From Bacteroidales bacterium UBA3824 (GTDB lineage: Bacteria; Bacteroidota; Bacteroidia; Bacteroidales; UBA3824), in contig DGIK01000109.1 in the NCBI GenBank assembly GCA_002393195.1, forward strand, positions 1 through 16,888: DNA of 16,888 bases. Direction: 5' to 3'. How positions within the stretch are numbered: position 1 is the first letter of the stretch; each line of letters opens with the position of its first letter. The translations under genes and the position numbers were made by a program. This document shows positions 7,055 to 14,971 of the stretch, in pieces. The notes below the pieces were generated by a model. The model was not told the origin of the DNA and searched no databases. It saw nothing but the letters and a program-made list of their open reading frames with translations.

Positions 7055-8509
7055 TTAATTTCCGTATGAAATCTCAAAAAACTGCGCACGGTCTATCACG
7101 CTCTTCACTGCGTTGAAATCGGCGGCGGTGTCGCTCGATACAAATTCGGCGTAATAACTGCCCGCCCCACGGCTCAGAAGGTTGTAGATATTGTCGGCGC
7201 AATTGGTCTTGAAGTCGATGGTTTCGAGCCGTGTGGATTGGAGTCCGGTCTCCACGATGTTGCCGTCCTTGTCATAAAGCAACAACGAGAGCCGCGCAGT
7301 GTCAGCATTTGGTAGAGCCTTGCCGGTGGACAATAGTTTCACGCCGTGGATTCTGAGTTTGCAGAGCGGCTTGCCGTCCAATATATGCCAATCGTTGAAT
7401 CTGAGGTCTTCGGGGTCGGGTATCACCTCTACGCCCGCCGTCGCGACGCCCTCCACAGTCAGGTACGGCGAATAACTGCGATGTACCGGCGTAGAGAATG
7501 GCGAAATTTTTTTGTAGGTTTCCGAGGCTTGATACACTTCGGAATATTGTTGGCGGTTGTTTTCATATTTGGAGACAGGTCCACGTTTCAATAGCGGCAA
7601 CAATACTGCAACCGCAATCACAGCCAAGAAAGTAAGGGCGATTTTTTTGCGGTTGGAATCGCGGTTTTGTTTGAGGACAGCGATTTCGTTGTCATAATTT
7701 TTGAGCAAAGCCCTCGCCTCCGAATCTTCGCCATAGAGCGAGGCAGTGGTGCGCGAATACATCTCCTGCGTGTAGAGCGCATTGTAATAGGCACTGTCGG
7801 CTTTTGCAACGGGCGAATTTTCTTTTTTGGCAACGAGCAACGCCAATATCGAAACGCCCAGGCACGCCATAGAGCATAATGCCAATGACGCGCTCGACTG
7901 CGAGATAGCCATCACAAGCAACGCCGCCGCCAATACAAACAGGATTATTTGTATGCGGAATTTCACCACGTCCATAAATGTTGGCTTAGGCACGTTGCGA
8001 AGTTGAAGTATGCTTTGGTTGATATTGCGGATAAGATTGTTGATATGCGTCTTAGAATCAGCCTGTTCGCGTAGCACGTGATTACAATACGGGCAAACAT
8101 TGCTTATGAGCGGGAAGTCTGCGCCACAATTGGGACACTTGTCGATGTCGCGCTGTTGCATCGCCGTCAGTTCATTTTCGAGGTTGATGACGGCAGCCTC
8201 GTCACTTGTGATTTTCACGTATGGAGGCGGCTTGGGCGCATCCACTGGCAAATCCTGCATACAAAACAGGCATTTGTCGGCTATAAGCGGCACTTGCGCA
8301 CCGCAGGAAGGGCAGCGTTTGAGTTCGTCCTTCGAATAATGGGATTCGAGACGCTGTTTGAGCGCGGAGTTCAGGTATTGTGTAATCTCCTCAACGGGCG
8401 TTCCCTCGGCTACGGCGGCGTCGATTATGGTGGTTTTCTCCACTGGCGTCAGCACCCGGTCTTTGAGCGCGAGTTCAGTAAGCCCGATTATTTTCTGTGA
8501 TATTGCCAT
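7055..8509 (-). CDS. Membrane protein with TerB-like N-terminus, two zinc ribbons and three TM segments
   Basis: Residues 1-55 form a small helical domain (LALKDRVLTPVEKTTIIDAA ... ITQYLNSAL) of the kind seen in TerB/SHOCT-like modules. Two zinc ribbons follow, each CPxC-x10-CxxC: C66/C69/C80/C83 and C125/C128/C139/C142. TM helices lie at about 185-203, 207-226 and 289-307, separated by an 80-residue helical loop. A C-terminal domain of about 175 residues follows, probably outside the membrane. The 484-residue product is unnamed to me; zinc-ribbon membrane proteins of this kind are usually left as hypothetical. The layout after the ribbons copies that of the downstream gene (6104-7033), which lacks the TerB/zinc part. 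This suggests a duplicated module and a hetero-oligomeric pair. It is the first gene of the leftward two-gene operon, with a -7 box TATATTTG at 8546-8539. Confidence 0.8.
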   Translation of the reverse strand: MAISQKIIGLTELALKDRVLTPVEKTTIIDAAVAEGTPVEEITQYLNSALKQRLESHYSKDELKRCPSCGAQVPLIADKCLFCMQDLPVDAPKPPPYVKITSDEAAVINLENELTAMQQRDIDKCPNCGADFPLISNVCPYCNHVLREQADSKTHINNLIRNINQSILQLRNVPKPTFMDVVKFRIQIILFVLAAALLVMAISQSSASLALCSMACLGVSILALLVAKKENSPVAKADSAYYNALYTQEMYSRTTASLYGEDSEARALLKNYDNEIAVLKQNRDSNRKKIALTFLAVIAVAVLLPLLKRGPVSKYENNRQQYSEVYQASETYKKISPFSTPVHRSYSPYLTVEGVATAGVEVIPDPEDLRFNDWHILDGKPLCKLRIHGVKLLSTGKALPNADTARLSLLLYDKDGNIVETGLQSTRLETIDFKTNCADNIYNLLSRGAGSYYAEFVSSDTAADFNAVKSVIDRAQFFEISYGN

Positions 8510-8538
8510 ACTTCAAGTATTTGCATTGGTTAACGCCA

Positions 8539-8546
8539 CAAATATA
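8539..8546 (-). promoter_or_regulatory. -7 element for the zinc-ribbon/3-TM operon
   Basis: Read leftward, TATATTTG is a perfect TAnnTTTG, 30 nt before the ATG at 8509. A TTTG lies only 12 nt upstream, so the -33 is unclear. Confidence 0.5.
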
Positions 8547-8559
8547 CAATTATTAATAC

Positions 8560-8608
8560 AAAAAAACACGGAAATCATCAGAAATATTTTCCAATGAATT
8601 CCGTGTTT
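8560..8608 (-). terminator. Terminator of the small lipoprotein gene
   Basis: Read leftward, AAACACGGAA (8608-8599) pairs perfectly with TTCCGTGTTT (8573-8564), and T7 follows (complement of 8566-8560). It lies about 35 nt after the stop of the leftward lipoprotein gene. Confidence 0.8.
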
Positions 8609-8643
8609 GTGGTTTTTCAAAAAATGAAAAGAATCTAAACTTC

Positions 8644-9219
8644 CTACTTGAACTTGATGGAGTTGATGATTGCGCCGACATATTTTTCATATTCGGCAGC
8701 CTTGTCTTTCGGGAACTCAATCGTACCCAAAAGTGCAACCTTGTCCTCTTTCAGAACGCCGTAGTGATACTCCACCATGTTTTCGTCAGTAGCCTTGATG
8801 ACGAACTTGTTGCCCTTTACAATCGGAGTTTCGGTTGTCATATCGGTTGCTCTTACTGCGGCTGCCATATTTGCGGCAAAATCTGCCCAACCGTCGAGGT
8901 TCACTCCGTCGGTGTTCCAGGTGCCGTTGATGGATACGTAGCCGCTTTCGTCCTTGATTGCGCAATCGTCATCGCCAAATGCCTCCTTGGGGCTGAGCGA
9001 CGAAGGATATTGCAACGAGTATTTGCTGTTTTCGAAGGTCTTGTCGAGTTTTGCCGATGGGTCAACAGGCAAAATAGGTTCGTTGGTTGCAGCCTTGCTT
9101 GCAGAGGTGCTACTCGATTCGGTGGCTGCACCGTTGGAAGTGGCGTTGTTGTTGCCACCGCCACATGCGGCAAACAAGAGTGAAGTTGCCGCAACGAGTG
9201 TCATGATAGTTTTTTTCAT
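8644..9219 (-). CDS. Small lipoprotein of unknown function
   Basis: A 191-residue lipoprotein. The signal peptide ends in LFAAC (lipid Cys at 19) and is followed by GGGNNNATSNG and a Ser/Thr/Ala-rich linker to about residue 45. The mature domain (about 55-191) starts KLDKTFENSKYSLQYPSSL and contains NGTWNTDGVNLDGWADFAANM and LLGTIEFPKDKAAEYEKYVGAIINSIKFK. The 'YSLQYP ... A..I..SIKF' pattern resembles small PsbP/PsbP-like or DUF-type mixed alpha-beta domains in which a C-terminal helix carries 'I..SF', but I cannot name the family. The GGG/Asn tract after the Cys is weaker as a surface-export signal than an acidic one, so the location (periplasmic or surface) is open. It is probably monocistronic, since it ends at a clear terminator and has 99 nt upstream to the next gene. 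Confidence 0.8.
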   Translation of the reverse strand: MKKTIMTLVAATSLLFAACGGGNNNATSNGAATESSSTSASKAATNEPILPVDPSAKLDKTFENSKYSLQYPSSLSPKEAFGDDDCAIKDESGYVSINGTWNTDGVNLDGWADFAANMAAAVRATDMTTETPIVKGNKFVIKATDENMVEYHYGVLKEDKVALLGTIEFPKDKAAEYEKYVGAIINSIKFK

Positions 9220-9318
9220 TGTTTTGATGTTGTTTTTAATGTCAGTTAATATATCATTTTGTTATTTGTTTGCATATTTATAACGGCGATATGAAATTTT
9301 TATTATACAATCGCTCAT

Positions 9319-10866
9319 TTATTCCTTCGCAAATTCTTTTCCGTTCCAAATAAAATCTTCAAACGAAGAAATATCGTCGGAGGAATGATAGTAATGCAAT
9401 CCTTTGGCATCGAAATCATACGTCGAATTATCGCCGTTGCCGCTCAATGTCGGAGCGGGGATTTTATAGTCGGTCGGGGTCAAGGTGCCGTTCTCGTAAT
9501 ACCAAAACTTACTTTCACAAATGTTATTGTTTTTATCAATCTTCGCCAACACTACCAAATATTTGCCGTCAGCCTTATAAATGAAGTAATTGACTTCCAC
9601 ACCATCACCCCAACCATATACATCAGGGTTGGACTCGGCAGGTTTATACTGAATATCCATTCCATTTTCGTAACACCAGACTTTATCAAACGTACCGTAA
9701 TCTTTATCGTTGAAATTCAATGCTTTGAAAATAGTTTTGGCATCATTGGAGAGGCTGGTGTCGCTGTCAATTTCGCTTTGAAGAGTTACAATGAGCGGTT
9801 TGGAATATACCCTGATGGTTTCGATGGGCGAATTTCCATCTTTGGCTGTCAATTCGATGAAAACATCACGTTTGAGGAATTTTGTATCGTGATTAATTAG
9901 TTGATTAACAACATATTTGCCATTCTTGACTTCTTTGTTGAGCGGAGAGTTTTTCACAATCCAACAATTTCCTTTGTACGCGCTGATAGGCAGACCAATT
10001 GCCACAGGATTTCCAAATGCGTAGCCATTGCTATCACGATCTTGAATAATTCCACACGTTGGGTCCAAGAGCGTGTAGCCTTCCACGATACCGTCTTTTA
10101 CGTCAAATTTTGCAAGTTTCTTTTTGTTATAGACGTAATAGTTTTTGTCGTCCAATGACATATCAAAAAACCTATCACCGCCTATCATAGGAGGGAAATA
10201 TAATGATTGGACGTCGTCATCTTTCGGATAGCAATACGCAAAATGACCGCCTAATAGCACTGACTGACAAATTATTTGTGAGGTGTTTTCAAATGTCTTG
10301 CCGTTCCAAACAAACCTCAACGGCAAAAACTCATAACTTGAATAGGTGATTTCGCTATCGCCGAATACGACGTTGTGATCTTCAAAAATATTGTTTCGGT
10401 TATTTGCAATCAATTCCAAAGCCTCCATCGACGGGAAGAATTTGGTGAGTTTTGGATACGACATTTTGCCTTTTTGGTATGTTGCGACTGCGATTTTGTC
10501 ATAGGCATCTTGCTCGCTCAGTTGCTTGCCGTGAAAATCGATGTCCAACACTGCCACCCATCCGCCGTCAAGCATTTGGTAGCACCTCATCTTCATTTTG
10601 GCAAAAATGTCGTATTGATATGTTGTGTCAACATTATTCCGCACGAAATCAAAACTCATTTCGGTCTTTGAATGGAACTGCACGGCTTTGTCGTACAATG
10701 CCTTGTCGTAGGCTTCCGCCTTGGTGATGGCGGGCAATTGTTTGATTTCATTCCAAAAGATTCTCACGATAGAATCTTTCGGCTCTGTGTATTTGTAGGC
10801 GTTTTGCGCCTCCGCCGCGCCGCATATCATCATTACCAACACGGCAAGAATTAGAAGTTTTTTCAC
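9319..10866 (-). CDS. Secreted protein of unknown function, 515 residues
   Basis: A signal peptide (MKKLLILAVLVMMICGAAEA, cleaved near residue 20) precedes a large soluble region with no membrane segment and no recognised domain. 'FVWNGKTFENTS' near residue 210 and 'FIWNGKEFAKE' at the extreme C-terminus are similar strand-turn units. They suggest at least two related beta-rich lobes, as in proteins that hold 'W-N-G-K-x-F' hairpins. Aromatic and Asp/Lys content is high and Cys is sparse, consistent with a periplasmic or exported role. It is transcribed from a full consensus promoter at 10900-10930, with a leader of about 25 nt. There is no convincing terminator in the 99 nt before the small lipoprotein, so read-through into that gene is possible. 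Function is not assignable from sequence. Confidence 0.78.
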   Translation of the reverse strand: MKKLLILAVLVMMICGAAEAQNAYKYTEPKDSIVRIFWNEIKQLPAITKAEAYDKALYDKAVQFHSKTEMSFDFVRNNVDTTYQYDIFAKMKMRCYQMLDGGWVAVLDIDFHGKQLSEQDAYDKIAVATYQKGKMSYPKLTKFFPSMEALELIANNRNNIFEDHNVVFGDSEITYSSYEFLPLRFVWNGKTFENTSQIICQSVLLGGHFAYCYPKDDDVQSLYFPPMIGGDRFFDMSLDDKNYYVYNKKKLAKFDVKDGIVEGYTLLDPTCGIIQDRDSNGYAFGNPVAIGLPISAYKGNCWIVKNSPLNKEVKNGKYVVNQLINHDTKFLKRDVFIELTAKDGNSPIETIRVYSKPLIVTLQSEIDSDTSLSNDAKTIFKALNFNDKDYGTFDKVWCYENGMDIQYKPAESNPDVYGWGDGVEVNYFIYKADGKYLVVLAKIDKNNNICESKFWYYENGTLTPTDYKIPAPTLSGNGDNSTYDFDAKGLHYYHSSDDISSFEDFIWNGKEFAKE

Positions 10867-10899
10867 GGTCAGTGTTTTATGTTATTAATATTTCGACAG

Positions 10900-10930
10900 C
10901 AAAATTAATGGAATCCGCCGAGACTGCAAA
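10900..10930 (-). promoter_or_regulatory. Promoter of the 515-residue secreted protein gene
   Basis: Reading leftward, TTTG (10930-10927), exactly 19 nt, then TAATTTTG (10907-10900). This is a complete Bacteroidota -33/-7 promoter, with the predicted start near 10893. Confidence 0.75.
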
Positions 10931-10972
10931 ATAATTTTTGGAGAATGGAGCAATGAAAACGATTTTTTTGTT

Positions 10973-10980
10973 TACCTTTG
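10973..10980 (+). promoter_or_regulatory. -7 element for the AlbA_2/ATPase regulator
   Basis: TACCTTTG sits in the context TTTTTTGTTTACCTTTGCA, and the same string occurs in front of proS (12444-12461). No TTTG lies at 19-21 nt. A start near 10986 favours the ATG at 11012 over the one at 10997. Confidence 0.5.
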
Positions 10981-11011
10981 CATATCTATTGACGATATGA
11001 AAATCAGATAT

Positions 11012-12415
11012 ATGAACTACGAAAACCAAAATACTGAATATAAGGAAACTTGGCGCGACGAATATTTGAAATGGATTTGCGGCTTTGCCAACGCGCAGGG
11101 CGGCAGATTGTATATCGGCATTGACGATAATGGCGATGTACGCGGCATTTCCAACGCTCACAAATTATCCGAGGAAATCCCCAATAAAATTGTGGCATAT
11201 TTGGGCATTGTGGCAGATGTAAACATTTTGCATAAGGACGGCAAAGAATACATTGAAATTGATGTTGCACCGAGCAATGTGCCAATCTCTTTAAAAGGCG
11301 TATATCATTACAGGTCAGGCTCTACGAAACAAGAACTCAATGGAATAGCACTGCAACAATTTGTACTTAAAAAACTTGGGCGCACCTGGGACGACATAAT
11401 TTGCGAACAAGCCACCATAGAAAATATCGACAGATCCGCAGTAGATTATTTTTTGCGCAAGGCTGTTGACGCCCAACGCCTTCCGGAAGAATCGCTCAAC
11501 GAATCTACGGAAAATGTACTTCAAAATCTCGGTCTTGTTGACAATGATGGAAAATTGAAAAATGCTGCCATCCTATTGTTTGGCAAAGCGCCGCAACGTT
11601 TTATCACGGGTGCAGAATTCAAAATAGGCTTTTTTGGTCAGGACGATACCGACTTGATTTTCCAAGACCTCATCGACGGCAACATCATCAAAATGTGCGA
11701 TACTGTAATCAAGACTCTAAAAGCGAAATACTTGATTTCGCCCATACACTACGAGGGATTGCAACGTATCGAACCACTCGAAATTCCCGAAGATGCCCTG
11801 CGAGAAGCAATTTTCAACAGCATAATCCACAAAGATTATATGGGACCGCAGATACAGATGAAGGTTTTTAGGGACAGAATCGAATTGTGGAATTACGGCA
11901 GACTTCCCGAAGAAATTACTATCGAAAAACTTTTAGGCAGGCACTCCTCCAACGCCCGCAACAAAAACATCGCCAACACATTCTACAAGGCTGGCTTCAT
12001 TGAAGCGTGGGGGCGCGGCATTTCAAAAATTGTTTCACAATTCTCAAAGGCTGGATTAGAAGCACCTGTTTTTGAGGATTTTTGCGGCGGTGTGCTTGTT
12101 ACCCTATATCGCAATACCAACTTGGTGGAGGAAACCATCGCCCAAAATTCTAACAGCAACAATGACTGCACAAAGACTGCACAAAGACTGCACAAAGGCC
12201 TCCACGATGCTGCAATAAGGACTTTTGACTGCATAAAGGACAATCCAAAAGATACAGTAGAGCAACTTGCTGAAAAACTAAGCATTTCCAAGCGCAGTGT
12301 TTTGGCACACATAGCCTTGCTAAAACAAAATGGATTGATTAGGCGTTCTGGTGGAAAAACATTCGGACATTGGATTATCACCGAAAATGAGGACAACATA
12401 AATTTTGAAAATTAA
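11012..12415 (+). CDS. AlbA_2 / ATP-binding (HATPase_c_4) / winged-helix transcriptional regulator
   Basis: A 467-residue protein of the widespread 'ATP-binding protein / divergent AlbA_2' family. An N-terminal AlbA_2 (Schlafen-type) domain carries ENQNTEYKETW and FANAQGGRLYIGIDDNGDVRGI. A GHKL-like ATP-binding region holds PEDALREAIFNSIIHKDY near residue 262 and later WGRGISKI. The C-terminal winged helix is DTVEQLAEKLSISKRSVLAHIALLKQNGLIRR (in two stretches, near 413-450). Members are thought to be DNA-binding regulators, some in phage defence or stress loci; no partner gene supports a defence role here. I prefer the start ATG 11012 (MNYENQ), the typical family start and 32 nt after the -7 box. 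ATG 10997 would add five residues. The linker before the winged helix is encoded by three perfect 11-bp repeats, so slippage could frameshift off the HTH. It is transcribed divergently from the secreted protein gene. Confidence 0.88.
   Translation: MNYENQNTEYKETWRDEYLKWICGFANAQGGRLYIGIDDNGDVRGISNAHKLSEEIPNKIVAYLGIVADVNILHKDGKEYIEIDVAPSNVPISLKGVYHYRSGSTKQELNGIALQQFVLKKLGRTWDDIICEQATIENIDRSAVDYFLRKAVDAQRLPEESLNESTENVLQNLGLVDNDGKLKNAAILLFGKAPQRFITGAEFKIGFFGQDDTDLIFQDLIDGNIIKMCDTVIKTLKAKYLISPIHYEGLQRIEPLEIPEDALREAIFNSIIHKDYMGPQIQMKVFRDRIELWNYGRLPEEITIEKLLGRHSSNARNKNIANTFYKAGFIEAWGRGISKIVSQFSKAGLEAPVFEDFCGGVLVTLYRNTNLVEETIAQNSNSNNDCTKTAQRLHKGLHDAAIRTFDCIKDNPKDTVEQLAEKLSISKRSVLAHIALLKQNGLIRRSGGKTFGHWIITENEDNINFEN
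12165..12197 (+). repeat. Three tandem copies of an 11-bp repeat inside the regulator gene
   Basis: ACTGCACAAAG occurs at 12165-12175, 12176-12186 and 12187-12197 without mismatch. Because 11 is not a multiple of 3, each copy is read in a different frame, and gain or loss of one copy would frameshift the C-terminal winged helix. Confidence 0.95.
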
Positions 12416-12451
12416 AATGGATGTTTGGCTTCACGTCTGAAATTTTTTGTT

Positions 12452-12459
12452 TACCTTTG
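12452..12459 (+). promoter_or_regulatory. -7 element for proS
   Basis: TACCTTTG lies inside TTTTTTGTTTACCTTTGCA, identical to the string before the upstream regulator gene. It is 42 nt before the proS ATG. A TTTG 24 nt upstream (12424-12427) is too distant to be a good -33. Confidence 0.5.
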
Positions 12460-12501
12460 CAGACTGATTTAATGAAAGAATAACCAACATACATCATAAA
12501 A

Positions 12502-13974
12502 ATGGCAGATTTCATAACCAAGAGGGCGGAGGACTACTCCAAGTGGTACACCGACCTCGTTACTAACGCAGACCTCGCCGAAAATTCGGCGGTGCGCGGC
12601 TGTATGGTCATCAAACCTTACGGCTATTCCATCTGGGAAAAGATGCACGACGAACTCGACAAGATGTTCAAGGCAACAGGACACAAGAACGCATATTTCC
12701 CGATTTTCATCCCAAAATCGTTCTTCGCACGCGAGGCGGAGCACGTGAAGGGCTTTGCCAAGGAATGTGCGGTGGTAACGCATTACAGGCTCAAAAATTC
12801 AGCCGACGGCAAGGACATCGTAGTTGACGAGGACGCTAAACTCGAAGAGGAACTCATCGTGCGCCCCACGTCCGAAACCATCATTTGGAACACTTACAAA
12901 AACTGGATTCACTCTTACCGCGACCTCCCAATCCTTATCAACCAATGGGCTAACGTGGTGCGCTGGGAGATGAGGACAAGGCTTTTCCTCAGGACTGCGG
13001 AATTTCTCTGGCAGGAGGGACACACCGCCCACGCCACCAAGGAAGAGGCTCTCGAAGAAGCTCGCAAGATGCTCGACGTATATGCCGACTTTGCGGAGAA
13101 TGTGATGGCAATCCCGGTTTTGAAGGGCGTCAAGACTCCCACAGAGCGTTTTGCAGGCGCGTTGGATACATTCTGCATCGAGGCTATGATGCAGGACGGC
13201 AAGGCATTGCAGGCTGGTACGTCGCACTTCTTGGGTCAGAATTTCGCCAAGGCATTCGACGTGAAATTCCTCAACCGCGAGGGCAAGCAAGAGACTGTTT
13301 GGGCAACGTCGTGGGGCGTTTCCACAAGGTTGATGGGCGCGTTGATAATGACTCACTCCGACGACAACGGCCTTGTATTGCCTCCCAAATTGGCTCCGTT
13401 GCACGTGGTCATCGTGCCGATTTTCAAGAATGTGGAGGAAATCAACGCCATCTACGACAAGGTGCAGCCCATCATCAAGGCATTGGAAGCCAAGGGATTG
13501 ACGGTAAAATTTGACGACGCCGACAATCAGAAACCGGGTTGGAAATTTGCGCAGTACGAATTGCAGGGCGTTCCCGTGCGCCTCGCCATCGGTGCCCGCG
13601 ACCTCAACAACGGCACTATCGAGGTATGCCGCCGCGACACCCTCGAAAAACAGACTGTCAGCATCGATTCCGCCGCCGAAGTTGTCTATAACCTTATGGA
13701 CGAAATTCAGAAAAACATCTTCCAAAAGGCTCTCAAATACCGCGAGGAACATTCGTACAAGGTGGACACCTACGACGATTTCAAGGCGGCTCTCGACAAG
13801 GGCGGCTTTGTTTACGCACCGTGGGACGGCACAGCCGAGACCGAGGCTCAAATCAAGGAGGAAACCAAGGCGACAATCCGCTGCATCCCGTTGAACAATC
13901 CCCTCGAAGACGGTGTAGATATGATCACCGGCAAACCTTCAAAACAGAGGGTGGTGTTCGCAAGGGCATATTAA
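12502..13974 (+). CDS. proS: Prolyl-tRNA synthetase (archaeal/eukaryote-like short form)
   Basis: Cytosolic class II enzyme that charges tRNA-Pro with proline using ATP. The 490 residues match the short archaeal/eukaryote-type ProRS, which lacks the bacterial editing insertion and is normal in Bacteroidota. Seen in order: [10 protein letters not shown] at the N-terminus, [16 protein letters not shown] near 121-136, motif 2 ([20 protein letters not shown], 158-177), [13 protein letters not shown] near 238-250, and motif 3 ([20 protein letters not shown], 271-290). A C-terminal anticodon-binding domain ([10 protein letters not shown], then [15 protein letters not shown]) leads to the family-typical end RVVFARAY. 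The start ATG 12502 is the first methionine and matches the family N-terminus. The stop TAA at 13972-13974 is followed directly by an in-frame 9-bp repeat tract and then a strong terminator. The gene is monocistronic. The identification is secure. Confidence 0.98.
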   Translation: MADFITKRAEDYSKWYTDLVTNADLAENSAVRGCMVIKPYGYSIWEKMHDELDKMFKATGHKNAYFPIFIPKSFFAREAEHVKGFAKECAVVTHYRLKNSADGKDIVVDEDAKLEEELIVRPTSETIIWNTYKNWIHSYRDLPILINQWANVVRWEMRTRLFLRTAEFLWQEGHTAHATKEEALEEARKMLDVYADFAENVMAIPVLKGVKTPTERFAGALDTFCIEAMMQDGKALQAGTSHFLGQNFAKAFDVKFLNREGKQETVWATSWGVSTRLMGALIMTHSDDNGLVLPPKLAPLHVVIVPIFKNVEEINAIYDKVQPIIKALEAKGLTVKFDDADNQKPGWKFAQYELQGVPVRLAIGARDLNNGTIEVCRRDTLEKQTVSIDSAAEVVYNLMDEIQKNIFQKALKYREEHSYKVDTYDDFKAALDKGGFVYAPWDGTAETEAQIKEETKATIRCIPLNNPLEDGVDMITGKPSKQRVVFARAY

Positions 13975-13980
13975 CAAGGG

Positions 13981-14034
13981 ATTGAAGTGATTGAAGTGAT
14001 TGAAGTAATTGAAGTAATTGAAGTAATTGAAATC
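13981..14034 (+). repeat. 9-bp minisatellite directly after proS
   Basis: Units are ATTGAAGTG x2, ATTGAAGTA x3 and a final partial ATTGAAATC. The tract starts 6 nt after the proS stop and abuts the terminator stem. The units are in the proS frame, where they would read Ile-Glu-Val, and that frame stays open to a TGA at 14131-14133. Confidence 0.95.
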
Positions 14035-14072
14035 CCGCGCAGGATGCAGATTGCAAGTGCGCGGGATTTTTT
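14031..14072 (+). terminator. proS terminator
   Basis: A perfect 10-bp stem, AATCCCGCGC (14031-14040) with GCGCGGGATT (14059-14068), is followed by T6 (14067-14072). The T-run also supplies the -33 TTTG of the next promoter. Confidence 0.9.
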
Positions 14073-14101
14073 GTTGGTTCCCATAATATTGTTTATATTT
14101 G
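14070..14101 (+). promoter_or_regulatory. Promoter of the small acidic protein gene
   Basis: TTTG (14070-14073), 20 nt, TATATTTG (14094-14101): a full consensus. It overlaps the proS terminator T-run. Its sequence (TTTGTTGG near the -33, ATTGTTT before the -7) resembles the three small-RNA promoters further right. Confidence 0.7.
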
Positions 14102-14129
14102 CGATGTTAAACAATAAAAACTACCGAAT

Positions 14130-14342
14130 ATGATAGATCCAATGAAATTTAAAACAGCCGAGGAGGTTATGGATGCCGACCTCACAATTGACGAAATGGA
14201 CGCTGTTGTTGAGGCAAGACCTGACCTTTTCGACAGTGAACGCGAGTATGCTGATGTTGACGACTATATAACTGACGAGGATATTGCAAACCATTATGCA
14301 AGAGGACGAAAATACTCCGATATGCTTTATGGTCAATCGTAA
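14130..14342 (+). CDS. Small acidic protein of unknown function
   Basis: A 70-residue soluble protein with no signal peptide or TM. It has 13 Asp and 7 Glu against about 7 Lys/Arg. It begins MIDPMKFKTAEEVMDADLTI; a second in-frame ATG is at 14142. The segment AEEVMDADLTIDEMDAVVEARPDLF is helical and repeat-like, and the end is DEDIANHYARGRKYSDMLYG. Support for a real gene is its own consensus promoter, a 30-nt leader and its position between a terminator and another promoter. No family is recognised. The acidic small size would fit a regulator, chaperone-like protein or antitoxin, but there is no toxin partner beside it, so none is claimed. Confidence 0.65.
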   Translation: MIDPMKFKTAEEVMDADLTIDEMDAVVEARPDLFDSEREYADVDDYITDEDIANHYARGRKYSDMLYGQS

Positions 14343-14389
14343 ATTTCGTTATTTTGGCTGCTCAGATTGTAAACTTTTTTCAATTTATA

Positions 14390-14420
14390 TTTGTGGGTTC
14401 AAAAAATGTTTGTACATTTG
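14390..14420 (+). promoter_or_regulatory. Promoter of small RNA 1
   Basis: TTTG (14390-14393), 19 nt, TACATTTG (14413-14420). This is a full consensus and is conserved in the other two units. Confidence 0.8.
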
Positions 14421-14425
14421 TAATG

Positions 14426-14498
14426 CCTTGAAAAAGGAAGCGTGTGCTACGGCACGGCGCACCGCGGGAGCAGTTTTTTACTGCTTGCCGCTTTTTTT
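14426..14498 (+). ncRNA. Candidate small RNA 1
   Basis: A predicted transcript of about 73 nt between the promoter at 14390-14420 and an intrinsic terminator. Terminator: GCGG (14464-14467) with CCGC (14488-14491), AGCAGT (14469-14474) with ACTGCT (14480-14485), then T7 (14492-14498). Inside are a CCTT/AAGG hairpin and a GTGC-TACG-GCAC tetraloop hairpin. The only ATG near the start reads two codons before TGA, so it is not coding. It converges on the 3' end of the first repeat-protein gene, 72 nt away. Confidence 0.65.
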
Positions 14499-14569
14499 AT
14501 AAATGGTCGTTAGTTTGAAACTCCCGACATAATGAAATACGAATTCAATACAGCCACCTGAATTAACTA

Positions 14570-14935
14570 TCAATGGTTAATACCAGGAAAATGTTCAACC
14601 AAGCGAACGCTTATATCCTCAAAATGCTCAACGATACGCACTTTGATTTTTGCAAAATGCTTCACCTTGCGAAACTCACAGCAAGACGGATTGGAACTGT
14701 CAACCAAGCGGACATCAATATCCTCAAAGTGGTCAACCAATTTGATTGAGATGTCTTCAAAATGGTCAACTATTTCTACGTCGCCATACAAGTCGAATGT
14801 TTTTCCGGTCTCTTTGTTAGTGATTGTGCAGACATTCTTGTCAATGACGAATTTTCCAAGTTCAATCTTCTGCGCACTCGCACTGATGGCGGACATCACG
14901 GCGGCAAAAAGCAAGGTAAAAAACAGTTTTTTCAT
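14570..14935 (-). CDS. Secreted small repeat protein, 7(1) septoil-knot type, copy 1
   Basis: A 121-residue exported protein. The signal peptide ends ISASAQ (about residue 22). A conserved N-terminal strand segment (IELGKFVIDKNVCTITNKE) precedes six units of about 11 residues: DVEIVDHFEDI, SIKLVDHFEDI, DVRLVDSSNPSCC, EFRKVKHFAKI, KVRIVEHFEDI, SVRLVEHFPGI. The repeated [VIL]VDxFxD strand-turn pattern, a central Cys-containing linker and a final FPGI match what I remember of the 7(1) septoil-knot family of small secreted Bacteroidota proteins; this is recollection, not a search. Function is unknown. The start ATG at 14935-14933 is preferred to an upstream in-frame TTG, because it is the Met opening the signal peptide. 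This is the most divergent copy in the mature region, but its signal peptide is nearly identical to that of copy 2. A leftward promoter lies at 14972-15001. Confidence 0.8.
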   Translation of the reverse strand: MKKLFFTLLFAAVMSAISASAQKIELGKFVIDKNVCTITNKETGKTFDLYGDVEIVDHFEDISIKLVDHFEDIDVRLVDSSNPSCCEFRKVKHFAKIKVRIVEHFEDISVRLVEHFPGINH

Positions 14936-14971
14936 AGCGTTCAATCGGTTTTAAAAGTTTTTTGTATAGCG

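Noticed and set aside
11012..12415. Phage-defence locus built on the AlbA_2/ATPase protein
   Set aside because: No nuclease, toxin or other defence gene is adjacent; the neighbours are proS and a secreted protein, so a regulator is the simpler reading.
12799..13851. 350-codon open frame on the minus strand
   Set aside because: It is entirely antisense to the well-conserved proS gene. It has no signal, motif or promoter, and its length is explained by the codon bias of proS.
14130..14342. Antitoxin of a toxin-antitoxin pair
   Set aside because: The small acidic protein has no toxin-like ORF next to it; what follows is the first small-RNA unit.
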